Below, one piece after another: positions 8,774 to 16,770 of a DNA stretch of 64,000 nt. Numbering within the stretch: the stretch's first letter is position 1; each line of letters starts with the position of its first letter. The notes under the pieces are model-generated. The model was not told where the DNA came from. It did not search any database and saw only the letters and a list, made by a program, of their open reading frames with translations. The stretch comes from Streptomyces sp. CG1 (GTDB lineage: Bacteria > Actinomycetota > Actinomycetes > Streptomycetales > Streptomycetaceae): contig NZ_CP163518.1 of assembly GCF_041080625.1 (NCBI RefSeq), forward strand, positions 8,053,501 through 8,117,500, in the 5' to 3' direction. The translations under genes and the position numbers were made by a program.

Positions 8774-10108
8774 TCAGAAGTCCCAGCCGTCGTCGTCGGC
8801 CGCGTCCTTGACCGGCTCGGGCGCGGCGAACGACTCGCCGACCATGCCCGCGGTCAGCGTGGTGCCGTCGCTCGGGTCGATCAGGATGAAGGAGCCGGTG
8901 CGGCGCGAGTCGGCGTAGGAGTCGACCGGCAGCGGCTCGGCGGTACGGATCTTCACCCGGCCGATGTCGTTGGCGACGAGCTGTCCCGGGTGCGGGTGCA
9001 GGGACAGGTCGTCCAGCGTCAGCCGGGAGGGGATGTCCTTCACGATCGCCTTGACCGTGCGGGTGCCGTGCTTGAGCAGCACCCGGTGGCCGACGGTCAG
9101 CGGGGCGTCGGCGACATGGCAGACGGTGGCCTCCACGTCCTGGGTGGTGGCCGGCGCGTCCTTCGTCGGCACGATCAGGTCGCCGCGCGAGACGTCGATG
9201 TCGTCCGCGAGCAGCACCGTCACCGACTGTGTCGTCCAGGCCACGTCGACGGGCCTGCCCAGCAGGTCGATGCCGGAGACCGTCGTCGTACGGCCGGACG
9301 GCAGGACCGTGACCGGGTCGCCGACGCGGAACGTACCGGCCGCGATCTGGCCCGCGTAGCCCCGGTAGTCCGGGTGCTCGGCGGTCTGCGGCCGGATCAC
9401 GTACTGCACGGGCAGCCGGGCGTGGCAGTGCGCCAGGTCGTGGCTGACCGGAACGGTCTCCAGGTGCTCCAGCACGGTCGGGCCGCCGTACCAGTCCATG
9501 TTCGCCGACGGCTCCACCACGTTGTCACCGGCGAGCGCCGAGATCGGGATCGCCGTGACCTCGGGGACGCCCAGCTCGGTCGCGTACGCCGTGAACTCCT
9601 CGGCGATCGCGGCGAACACCGCCTCCTCGTAGGCGACGAGGTCCATCTTGTTGACCGCGAGGACGACGTGCGGGACGCGCAGCAGGGCCGCGATCGCCGC
9701 GTGCCGGCGGGTCTGCTCGACCACGCCGTTGCGGGCGTCGACGAGGACCACGGTCAGCTCGGCGGTGGAGGCACCGGTGACCATGTTGCGGGTGTACTGC
9801 ACATGGCCCGGCGTGTCGGCCAGGATGAAGCGGCGCCGGGGCGTGGCGAAGTAGCGGTAGGCCACGTCGATCGTGATGCCCTGCTCCCGTTCGGCGCGCA
9901 GGCCGTCGGTGAGCAGCGCGAGGTCCGGGCCGTCCTGGCCGCGGCTCGCGGAGGCCCGCTCCACGGCCTCCAGCTGGTCGGTGAGGACCGACTTGGAGTC
10001 GTGCAGCAGCCGTCCGACGAGGGTGGACTTGCCGTCGTCGACGGAGCCGGCGGTGGCGAACCGCAGCAGCGTGGTGGCCGAGAGCGCCTCGGTCGTGGTC
10101 GTGCTCAT
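8774..10108 (-). CDS. cysN: Sulfate adenylyltransferase subunit 1 (GTPase)
   Basis: The 444-residue protein is an EF-Tu-like GTPase with the G1 loop GSVDDGKSTL (about residue 21), the G3 motif DTPGH near residue 98 and NKMD near residue 153, followed by two beta-barrel domains. With CysD it forms ATP sulfurylase, which makes adenosine 5'-phosphosulfate from sulfate and ATP, driven by GTP hydrolysis. It lacks the fused APS-kinase domain seen in some CysNC proteins, in agreement with the separate cysC gene. It starts two bases after the end of cysD. Confidence 0.95.
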   Translation of the reverse strand: MSTTTTEALSATTLLRFATAGSVDDGKSTLVGRLLHDSKSVLTDQLEAVERASASRGQDGPDLALLTDGLRAEREQGITIDVAYRYFATPRRRFILADTPGHVQYTRNMVTGASTAELTVVLVDARNGVVEQTRRHAAIAALLRVPHVVLAVNKMDLVAYEEAVFAAIAEEFTAYATELGVPEVTAIPISALAGDNVVEPSANMDWYGGPTVLEHLETVPVSHDLAHCHARLPVQYVIRPQTAEHPDYRGYAGQIAAGTFRVGDPVTVLPSGRTTTVSGIDLLGRPVDVAWTTQSVTVLLADDIDVSRGDLIVPTKDAPATTQDVEATVCHVADAPLTVGHRVLLKHGTRTVKAIVKDIPSRLTLDDLSLHPHPGQLVANDIGRVKIRTAEPLPVDSYADSRRTGSFILIDPSDGTTLTAGMVGESFAAPEPVKDAADDDGWDF

Positions 10109-10110
10109 GC

Positions 10111-11046
10111 TTAGAAGTACCCCTCGCGCTTGCGGTCTTCCATCGCGGCCTCGGACATCTTGTCGTCGGCACGGGTCGCGCCCCGCTCGGTGAGCCGGGA
10201 GGCCGCGATCTCGGCGATCACGGCGTCCAGCGTGGTCGCGTCGGAGTCGACGGCGCCCGTGCAGGACATGTCACCGACGGTCCGGTAGCGGACCTGGCGC
10301 TTCTCGACCGTCTCGTCGTCCTTCGGCCCGCCCCACTCGCCGGCGGTCAGCCACATGCCGCCGCGCTGGAACACCTCGCGCTCGTGCGCGAAGTAGATCT
10401 CCGGCAGCTCGATGCCCTCGCGGGCGATGTACTGCCAGACGTCCAGCTCGGTCCAGTTGGACAGCGGGAACACCCGGACGTGCTCGCCGGGGGCGTGCCG
10501 GCCGTTGTACAGGTTCCACAGCTCGGGGCGCTGGCGGCGCGGGTCCCACTGGGAGAACTCGTCGCGCAGCGAGAACACCCGCTCCTTGGCACGGGCCTTC
10601 TCCTCGTCCCGGCGGCCGCCGCCGAAGACCGCGTCGAACTTCTCGCTCTGGATCTTCTCCGTCAGCGGCAGCGTCTGCAGCGGGTTACGGGTGCCGTCGG
10701 GACGTTCCTTCAGCACACCGCGGTCGATGTAGTCCTGGACGGAGGCCACATGGAGGCGCAGCCCATGGGCGGCCACCACACGGTCCCGGTACTCAAGAAC
10801 CTCGGGAAAGTTGTGTCCTGTGTCCACATGCAGCAGCGAGAACGGCACGGCCGCCGGCGCGAACGCCTTCAGCGCCAGGTGCAGCATGACGATGGAGTCC
10901 TTGCCGCCGGAGAAAAGGATCACCGGCTTCTCGAACTCGCCCGCCACCTCGCGGAAGATGTGCACCGCCTCGGACTCCAGCGCGTCCAGATGCGACAGGG
11001 CGTACGGGCTGTCCGTGCCCTCCTGCACGGAAGCGACGGTGGTCAT
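10111..11046 (-). CDS. cysD: Sulfate adenylyltransferase subunit 2
   Basis: This 311-residue protein carries the PP-loop ATP-pyrophosphatase motif FSGGKDS near residue 44 and is close to the normal length for CysD. It catalyses adenylation of sulfate within the CysDN complex. The ATG at 11046 shares an ATGA overlap with the end of cysC, which indicates coupled translation and rules out the longer upstream reading. Confidence 0.95.
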   Translation of the reverse strand: MTTVASVQEGTDSPYALSHLDALESEAVHIFREVAGEFEKPVILFSGGKDSIVMLHLALKAFAPAAVPFSLLHVDTGHNFPEVLEYRDRVVAAHGLRLHVASVQDYIDRGVLKERPDGTRNPLQTLPLTEKIQSEKFDAVFGGGRRDEEKARAKERVFSLRDEFSQWDPRRQRPELWNLYNGRHAPGEHVRVFPLSNWTELDVWQYIAREGIELPEIYFAHEREVFQRGGMWLTAGEWGGPKDDETVEKRQVRYRTVGDMSCTGAVDSDATTLDAVIAEIAASRLTERGATRADDKMSEAAMEDRKREGYF

Positions 11047-11579
11047 GCCAGTCCCCTTTCGCTGAGCACGGCGTACACCGACGCCGCGGACTCCTGGACC
11101 GTCTGGTTCTGGGACTCGATCCGGAGATCGGGCGACTGGGGCTCCTCGTACGGATCGTCGACCCCGGTCAGCCCCGTGAGCTCGCCCGCGGCCTGCTTGG
11201 CGTAGAGGCCCTTCACATCGCGTACGGAGCACACCTCGACCGGGGTGGCCACGTGCACCTCGACGTACGCCGTGTCGTTCTCGTCGTGGCGCTTGCGCAC
11301 CGCGTCCCGGCTGTCCGCGAAGGGCGCGATCACCGGGACGAGGGCCGTGACGCCGTTACGGGCCAGCAGTTCGGCGACGAAACCGATGCGCTGCACGTTG
11401 GTGTGCCGGTCCTCACGGCTGAAGCCGAGGCCGGCCGAGATGAACTCGCGGATCTCGTCGCCGTCGAGCACCTCGACGCGCCGGCCCTCGGCCCGCAGCC
11501 GGCCGGCCAGCTCGTACGCGATGGTGGTCTTGCCGGCACTCGGCAGACCCGTGAGCCAGACGGTGGCTCCGGTGGTCAC
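11043..11579 (-). CDS. cysC: Adenylylsulfate kinase
   Basis: The 178-residue kinase opens with TTGATVWLTGLPSAGKTT, where GLPSAGKTT is the P-loop, and has the typical LDGDEIRE segment near residue 40. It phosphorylates APS to PAPS. I chose the GTG at 11579 because GGAG lies six bases before it. An ATG at 11609 would overlap the cysH stop as ATGA, but has no visible ribosome site. Together with CysH it sets the route from activated sulfate to sulfite. Confidence 0.92.
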   Translation of the reverse strand: MTTGATVWLTGLPSAGKTTIAYELAGRLRAEGRRVEVLDGDEIREFISAGLGFSREDRHTNVQRIGFVAELLARNGVTALVPVIAPFADSRDAVRKRHDENDTAYVEVHVATPVEVCSVRDVKGLYAKQAAGELTGLTGVDDPYEEPQSPDLRIESQNQTVQESAASVYAVLSERGLA

Positions 11580-11605
11580 GTGGTTCTCCTGGTGGTCGGT
11601 GGTCG

Positions 11606-12316
11606 TCATCCGTGCAGCCCGCACTCGGTCTTGGCGCGGCCCGCCCAGCGGCCGGCCCGCGCGTCCTCGCCCTCGAGGACCCGGCGGGTGCACGGGGCGC
11701 ATCCGACGGAGGCGTAGCCGTCCATCAGCAGCGGGTTGGTGAGGACGCCGTGCTCGGCGACGTAGGCGTCCACGTCGTCCTGGGTCCAGCGGGCGATCGG
11801 GGAGATCTTGACCTTCTGCCGCTTCTCGTCCCAGCCGACGACCGGGGTGTTCGCCCGGGTCGGGGACTCGTCGCGGCGCAGGCCGGTCGCCCATGCCCGG
11901 TAGCCCTTCAGCCCCTCTTCCAGCGGCTTGACCTTGCGCAGCGCGCAGCACAGATCGGGGTCGCGGTCGTGCAGCTTCGGGCCGTACTCCGCGTCCTGCT
12001 CGGCGACCGTCTGCTTCGGCGTGAGGGTGATGACGTTGACGTCCATCACGGCCTCGACGGCGTCACGGGTGCCGATGGTCTCCGGGAAGTGGTAACCGGT
12101 GTCCAGGAACACGATGTCGACCCCCTTGAGCACGCGCGAGGCGAGATGGGCGACGACGGCGTCCTCCATGGAGGACGTGACGCAGAACTTCGTGCCGAAG
12201 GTGTCGACCGCCCACTGCAGGATCTCCAGGGCGGAGGCGTCCTCCAGGTCGCGACCCGCCTGCTCGGCGAGGGTCTTCAACTCTTCGGCCGTACGGTCTT
12301 CCTGAGCTGTCGTCAT
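11606..12316 (-). CDS. cysH: Phosphoadenylyl/adenylyl-sulfate reductase
   Basis: The 236-residue enzyme has the PP-loop-derived region (TSSMEDAVVAHL), the paired cysteines DLCCALRKVKPL (about residue 130), a CAPC pair (about 215) and the C-terminal ECGLH catalytic cysteine. The CC plus CxxC set binds a [4Fe-4S] cluster and is typical of assimilatory APS reductases. A cysC gene in the operon means PAPS could also be the substrate, so I leave the choice open. Product: sulfite for CysI. It overlaps the small zinc-ribbon gene by ATGA. Confidence 0.93.
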   Translation of the reverse strand: MTTAQEDRTAEELKTLAEQAGRDLEDASALEILQWAVDTFGTKFCVTSSMEDAVVAHLASRVLKGVDIVFLDTGYHFPETIGTRDAVEAVMDVNVITLTPKQTVAEQDAEYGPKLHDRDPDLCCALRKVKPLEEGLKGYRAWATGLRRDESPTRANTPVVGWDEKRQKVKISPIARWTQDDVDAYVAEHGVLTNPLLMDGYASVGCAPCTRRVLEGEDARAGRWAGRAKTECGLHG

Positions 12317-12495
12317 ATCCGGTCATCCCCTCCGTGGTCGGCCCGCTGCAGTCCCCGGGTGAGCAGCCCGAGGAACTTCAGCTGGAATGCGCGGTTGCAG
12401 GCCCCGCATTCCCAGGCGCCGTGACTCTGCTCGTGCGGACGCAGGTCCTCGTCGCCGCAGTAGGGGCAGTAGAAGGGCGCGGCACGCTCGCTCAT
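12313..12495 (-). CDS. Small zinc-ribbon protein of the cys operon
   Basis: This 60-residue protein has two CxxC knuckles (YCPYCGDED and ECGACNR) spaced about 20 residues apart, a zinc-ribbon layout. It sits between cysI and cysH, as in other streptomycete cys operons, and its end overlaps the cysH start by ATGA, so it is clearly co-translated. Its role is unknown; a small partner of the sulfite or APS reductase is a reasonable inference. Confidence 0.8.
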   Translation of the reverse strand: MSERAAPFYCPYCGDEDLRPHEQSHGAWECGACNRAFQLKFLGLLTRGLQRADHGGDDRI

Positions 12496-12535
12496 GAGAG
12501 GGCCTCCCGCTTGTGTGAGGCCCGGTTCGCCCAGC

Positions 12536-14233
12536 TCACGACAGGTTCTCCTCAGAAGCTCGCGCGGCCCAGGCCGCGAACCGCTCGCCGTCCTCGCGCT
12601 CCGCCTGGAAGCGCTTCAGCACCCGCTCGACGTAGTCGGGCAGTTCCTCCGCGGTGACCTTCAGGCCGCGCACCTTGCGGCCGAAGCCCGCCTCCAGGCC
12701 GAGGGCGCCGCCGAGGTGGACCTGGTAGCCCTCGACCTGCTCGCCCTGGTCGTTCAGGACCAGCTGGCCCTTGAGGCCGATGTCCGCGACCTGGATACGG
12801 GCGCAGGCGTTCGGGCAGCCGTTGAGGTTGATGGTGATCGGCTCGTCGAAGTCCGGCAGGCGGCGCTCCAGTTCGTCGATCAGCTGCGAACCGCGCTGCT
12901 TGGTCTCGACGATGGCGAGCTTGCAGAACTCGATGCCGGTGCAGGCCATGGTGCCGCGCCGGAAGGAGGACGGCCGGGCGGTGAGGTCCAGCGCCTCCAG
13001 GCCCTCGACCAGCGAGTCGACCTTGTCCTGCTCGACATCGAGGACGATCATCTTCTGCTCGACGGTGGTACGGACCCGGCCCGAGCCGTGTGCCTCCGCG
13101 AGATCGGCGATCTTCGTGAGCGTGGCACCGTCGACGCGGCCGACCCGCGGGGCGAAACCGACGTAGAAACGGCCGTCCTTCTGACGGTGCACACCGATGT
13201 GGTCGCGCCACTGCTGCACGGGCTGCTCGGGCGCGGGCCCGTCGGTCAGCTCGCGCTTGAGGTATTCGTCCTCAAGCACCTGCCGGAACTTCTCCGCGCC
13301 CCAGTCCGCGACGAGGAACTTCAGGCGGGCGCGGGTGCGCAGCCGGCGGTAACCGTAGTCACGGAAGATCGAGATGACGCCCTCGTAGACGTCCGGGACC
13401 TCGTCGATCGGCACCCAGGCACCGAGCCGCACGCCGAGCTTGGGGTTGGTGGACAGGCCGCCGCCGACCCACACGTCGAAGCCGGGGCCGTGCTCGGGGT
13501 GCCGTACACCGACGAACGCCACGTCGTTGATCTCGTGCACGACATCCAGCAGCGGCGAGCCCGAGATGGCCGTCTTGAACTTCCGGGGGAGGTTCGAGTA
13601 CGCCTTGTTGTTCAGGACGCGGCGCTTCATCTCCTCCAGCGCCGGCGTCGCGTCGATGATCTCGTCCTCGGCGATGCCCGCCACCGGGGAGCCGATCATC
13701 ACCCGCGGGGTGTCGCCGCAGGCGGTGACCGTGGACAGGCCCACGCCCTCCAGCCGCTCCCAGATCTCGGGCACGTCCTCGATCCGGATCCAGTGGTACT
13801 GGACGTTCTGCCGGTCGGTGATGTCCGCGGTGCCGCGCGCGAACTCCTGCGAGATCTCGCCGATCACCCGCAGCTGCTGTGTGGTCAGAGCGCCGCCGTC
13901 GATGCGCACCCGGAGCATGAAGTACTTGTCGTCCAGCTCCTCCGGCTCCAGCACGGCGGTCTTGCCGCCGTCGATGCCGGGCTTGCGCTGGGTGTACAGC
14001 CCCCACCAGCGCATCCGGCCGCGCAGGTCGTTCGGGTCGATCGAGTCGAAGCCGCGCTTGGAGTAGATCGTCTCAATGCGTGTCCGCACATTGAGACCGT
14101 CATCGTCCTTCTTGAACTGCTCATTGCCGTTGAGCGGGGTGAAGTGACCCACGGCCCACTGACCCTCACCGCGGTGACGGCTCACCTTGCGGCGGGGCGC
14201 GGAGGCGGGGGGGTTCGGTGGAGTGGCGGCCAT
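12536..14233 (-). CDS. cysI: Assimilatory sulfite (nitrite/sulfite) reductase, ferredoxin type
   Basis: The 565-residue protein has the two-repeat siroheme reductase fold. The cluster and siroheme cysteines are visible as CTGIEFC (C-x5-C, about residue 425) and NGCPNAC (C-x3-C, about 470). It reduces sulfite to sulfide with six electrons, probably from ferredoxin. The ATG at 14233 follows an AAGGAC ribosome site; the frame is open to 14290, but that part lies within the leader region. It is the first enzyme gene of the operon and lies downstream of a leader peptide and terminator. Confidence 0.93.
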   Translation of the reverse strand: MAATPPNPPASAPRRKVSRHRGEGQWAVGHFTPLNGNEQFKKDDDGLNVRTRIETIYSKRGFDSIDPNDLRGRMRWWGLYTQRKPGIDGGKTAVLEPEELDDKYFMLRVRIDGGALTTQQLRVIGEISQEFARGTADITDRQNVQYHWIRIEDVPEIWERLEGVGLSTVTACGDTPRVMIGSPVAGIAEDEIIDATPALEEMKRRVLNNKAYSNLPRKFKTAISGSPLLDVVHEINDVAFVGVRHPEHGPGFDVWVGGGLSTNPKLGVRLGAWVPIDEVPDVYEGVISIFRDYGYRRLRTRARLKFLVADWGAEKFRQVLEDEYLKRELTDGPAPEQPVQQWRDHIGVHRQKDGRFYVGFAPRVGRVDGATLTKIADLAEAHGSGRVRTTVEQKMIVLDVEQDKVDSLVEGLEALDLTARPSSFRRGTMACTGIEFCKLAIVETKQRGSQLIDELERRLPDFDEPITINLNGCPNACARIQVADIGLKGQLVLNDQGEQVEGYQVHLGGALGLEAGFGRKVRGLKVTAEELPDYVERVLKRFQAEREDGERFAAWAARASEENLS

Positions 14234-14276
14234 GGTTCTACGTCCTTCGGGACCGGTGGGATCAGCTCTGACCTGC

Positions 14277-14307
14277 AAAAACGCGCGCACGCGGGCAGGC
14301 GTGCGCG
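14277..14307 (-). terminator. Intrinsic terminator in the cys leader (attenuator)
   Basis: Read leftward, CGCGCACGC and GCGTGCGCG form a perfect 9-bp stem with a 6-base loop, followed after two bases by five U residues. True U-tract terminators are uncommon in Streptomyces. This one lies between the leader peptide stop and the cysI start, so ending transcription here would switch off the whole operon. Confidence 0.75.
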
Positions 14308-14357
14308 TCCTTGCGCAAGAGGAATCAGGTGCGGGGGTTCTCGGCGGTGCTGGGGTG

Positions 14358-14441
14358 TCAGCTCGCCGGACAGATGGCGCTGGACATGCGGCCGAGGTCG
14401 ACGTGCCGCCGACTCACCAAGGCAATTCCAGTTCCAGACAT
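14358..14441 (-). CDS. Cysteine-type regulatory leader peptide upstream of cysI
   Basis: A 27-codon frame (ATG at 14441, TGA ending at 14358) encodes a peptide containing RRHVDLGRMSSAIC followed by three residues. The pattern R-R-H-V-D-L-x-R-x-x-S-A-x-C is the hallmark of the putative leader peptides found before sulfur-metabolism operons in Streptomyces. The single cysteine codon (TGT) lies four codons from the stop. The following 50 bases lead into the terminator at 14277-14307. Ribosome behaviour at the cysteine codon probably decides whether the operon is transcribed; this is inferred from the layout, not shown. Confidence 0.8.
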   Translation of the reverse strand: MSGTGIALVSRRHVDLGRMSSAICPAS

Positions 14442-14463
14442 GACGGAAGCGTGTCACGGCAAT

Positions 14464-14478
14464 CTGGACACAGTCCAG
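14464..14478. promoter_or_regulatory. CTGGAC-N3-GTCCAG inverted repeat before the cys leader
   Basis: Perfect 6-bp arms with a 3-base centre lie 22 bases upstream of the leader peptide start. The position and symmetry suit an operator over the promoter or 5' end of the cys operon. No cys regulator gene is adjacent, so the protein is unknown. Confidence 0.35.
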
Positions 14479-14580
14479 CTTCGTCCATCATGCGGACATC
14501 CTTGTCCCGGAATTCGAGACATGGGTGTCGTCGCTCACATGTGCCGCGGGACGGCTTGTCCCGGCTGGTCAGGCGGGGTA

Positions 14581-15153
14581 TCAGGCGGGATGAGCCCCGG
14601 GCCAGGGTCCCGGCGCGGCCACGTCGGGCTCCAGTTCGACCTTGGTGTCGAACAGCTTGAAGCCGCGCCGCTGGTAGTTGTCCATGGCGAACTCGCCGTC
14701 CTTGCTGCACGTGTGCAGCCATACCCGCTTCGTCGGCGTCCGCTGCGGCCACCGCTCGGCCAGGTCCCAGGCGCGCGCCGTGCCGTACGACAGCAGATGG
14801 CCGCCGATGCGGCGGCCGCGGAAGGCGGGGAGCAGCCCGAAGTAGACGATCTCGACCGCGCCCTCGTCCTGCGGCTCCAGCTCCACGAAGCCGGCCGGGG
14901 TGCCCCGGTCGTAGGCCACCCAGGTCTCCACGCCGGGCCGGTCCAGATGCTCCTGCCACCGGGCGTAGGTCCAGCCCAGCCGGTCGGTCCAGCGGATGTC
15001 GCCGCCCACCGAGGCGTACAGGAAGCGGCTGAACTCGGGGGAGGGGACCTCGGCCCGGACGACCCGGACATCGCCCTCGGGCGCCGCGGCGGGCAGAAGG
15101 TCGCCCGGTGACGTCTGCTCCAGGGACCAGGTGGTGACAGGGACGCTGCTCAT
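14581..15153 (-). CDS. GNAT family N-acetyltransferase
   Basis: This 190-residue protein shows the acetyl-CoA binding region of GNAT enzymes: the core strand VEIVYFGLLPAFRGRRIGGHLL (V-x-x-x-x-R-G-x-x-I-G pattern, about residue 105-125) and the later DNYQRRGFKLFDT helix-strand near residue 160. It probably acetylates a small molecule in the cytosol; the substrate cannot be read. It runs in the same direction as the cys operon, but upstream of its leader, and is probably a separate unit. Confidence 0.85.
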   Translation of the reverse strand: MSSVPVTTWSLEQTSPGDLLPAAAPEGDVRVVRAEVPSPEFSRFLYASVGGDIRWTDRLGWTYARWQEHLDRPGVETWVAYDRGTPAGFVELEPQDEGAVEIVYFGLLPAFRGRRIGGHLLSYGTARAWDLAERWPQRTPTKRVWLHTCSKDGEFAMDNYQRRGFKLFDTKVELEPDVAAPGPWPGAHPA

Positions 15154-15260
15154 GCGGGCCAGGGAATCATCCCGCGCCCCGGTCTGTCGATCGACCCGGT
15201 CCGTCGCTCGATCGGGGTACCCCGAAGCCGGCCCGGGTCATCCCGGGGACCGGCCCCCGG

Positions 15261-16595
15261 TCACCCGAGTGACCGGTCCAGAGCGGCCAGGGGTACGGCG
15301 AAGAGCATGCGGTCCGACAGGGACCACACCTCGCCCGTCTCCTGCCAGTAGGAGAGGGACGCCGTCGACCGTGCCCAGCAGCGGTGCGAGCCGTCCGCGC
15401 CGCAGCGGGCCGCCTTCGCCCCCGCGGCGTCCTGCCGCCACAGCCCGCCGTGTCCGTTCCATGAGCCGGGCAGACGTCCCACATACCAGGACGCACCCTC
15501 CGCCCCGGGCTGCCAGTAGGACAGCACGCCCCGGATCCCGGCCGCCCCGGTCCGGTACGCCTCCACTGCCTCGACCCGGCCCGTGGCGTCCGTGGCGAGC
15601 AGCCCGCCGCGCGCCGGAGCCGTACTGAAGGCATACCGCCACAGCCGGGCGTTCCGGTCGCCCTCCGGTGCGGTCCACTCGGCGGCGACCAGGCTGTCCG
15701 GCGCGGTGCCCCGGTCCAGGGACAGCGCGCCGGGGCAGGGCGGGCCGGGGCGGGCGCAGCGGCCCGCGGTGAACCGGTACGAGCCGACCGCGGGCATCAC
15801 ATAGCGGTAGCCGTCGGCGGACCAGCCGCCGGGCACCCGCCCGATCGCGGGCCCGTCGACGCTGGTGCGCTGGATCCGGTCGAGGTCGTAGACATACAGC
15901 GCGTCGGCGCTGCCCGTCGTGGTGGTGACCAGCAGCTTGTCCTGGTACCAGACCATGCCGGAGACCGTGGAGGACAGCCCCCGGTAGTCCCGGCCGCCGT
16001 CGACCGGCACCACCAGCAGCACCCAGCGGTAGGCGAGGCGGGCGGGATCGTCGGCGTTCACGAAGGCGACCCTGGCCAGGCCCCGCTCGGCGGCGCGGCC
16101 GCTGGTGGTGCTGTGGGTCCAGCCGGCGAGCACGACCCGGTGGGTGCCCCAGACGCCGTCGTCCTCGGCGTCCCCGGAGGTGGTCACCGACGCGGGCCGC
16201 CAGTCGGTGCCGGTGGTGTCGGCCGGGTCCCAGCAGTAGGCGCGGCCGGCGGCCGGGGTCACGGGCAGGGATGCGTGGTCGGCGGCGGAACAGTCGGCGG
16301 ACGGGCGCATCCCGCGGTCGGCGCTCGCCAGTACGGCGCCCACGCCGACCGGGCGGCCCATCGCGGCCGACAGCCGGTCCAGTGTGCGGGCGGGGACCAG
16401 CCGCTCCTGGAGGCGGAGCGGCGCGGTGTCCGCCGGGGACGAGAGCGGCTTGAGCGCGCCGGGGCTGTCGGTGACGTCCGCCTGGGACGCGCTGATCAGG
16501 GTGGCGGCCGCGGTGAGCGCCAGCGCGGTCCCGGCCAGGACCGCGCGCAGTGCGGCACCGCGCCTGCGCCGCCGGTGTCTGCCGCGATGCTTCAT
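15261..16595 (-). CDS. Secreted protein of unknown function
   Basis: The 444-residue protein begins with an arginine-rich n-region (MKHRGRHRRRRRG), a hydrophobic stretch (about residues 17-37) and an Ala-rich cleavage region, a Sec-type signal. The remainder is Trp/Tyr-rich with repeated short beta-strand-like segments (WYVGRLPGSWNGHGGLW and similar), suggestive of a beta-propeller, though I see no clean repeat. Two or more cysteine pairs fit an exported protein. I do not recognise a named family. Confidence 0.65.
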   Translation of the reverse strand: MKHRGRHRRRRRGAALRAVLAGTALALTAAATLISASQADVTDSPGALKPLSSPADTAPLRLQERLVPARTLDRLSAAMGRPVGVGAVLASADRGMRPSADCSAADHASLPVTPAAGRAYCWDPADTTGTDWRPASVTTSGDAEDDGVWGTHRVVLAGWTHSTTSGRAAERGLARVAFVNADDPARLAYRWVLLVVPVDGGRDYRGLSSTVSGMVWYQDKLLVTTTTGSADALYVYDLDRIQRTSVDGPAIGRVPGGWSADGYRYVMPAVGSYRFTAGRCARPGPPCPGALSLDRGTAPDSLVAAEWTAPEGDRNARLWRYAFSTAPARGGLLATDATGRVEAVEAYRTGAAGIRGVLSYWQPGAEGASWYVGRLPGSWNGHGGLWRQDAAGAKAARCGADGSHRCWARSTASLSYWQETGEVWSLSDRMLFAVPLAALDRSLG

Positions 16596-16770
16596 CTCGT
16601 CCCCTCTTCCAGGACTCCTGCGCCGCCGAGGCGCGCCGACCGGTGGGGGACCAACTGCGCCTGCTGATCCTTACGTTGACCCGAGAAGCGGATGGGGAGG
16701 CCCGTAGGGGATGCTACGGCAGCAACGGTCCGCGCAGGGCCGAGACCCCGCAAATATGCGGAAGAATCGC

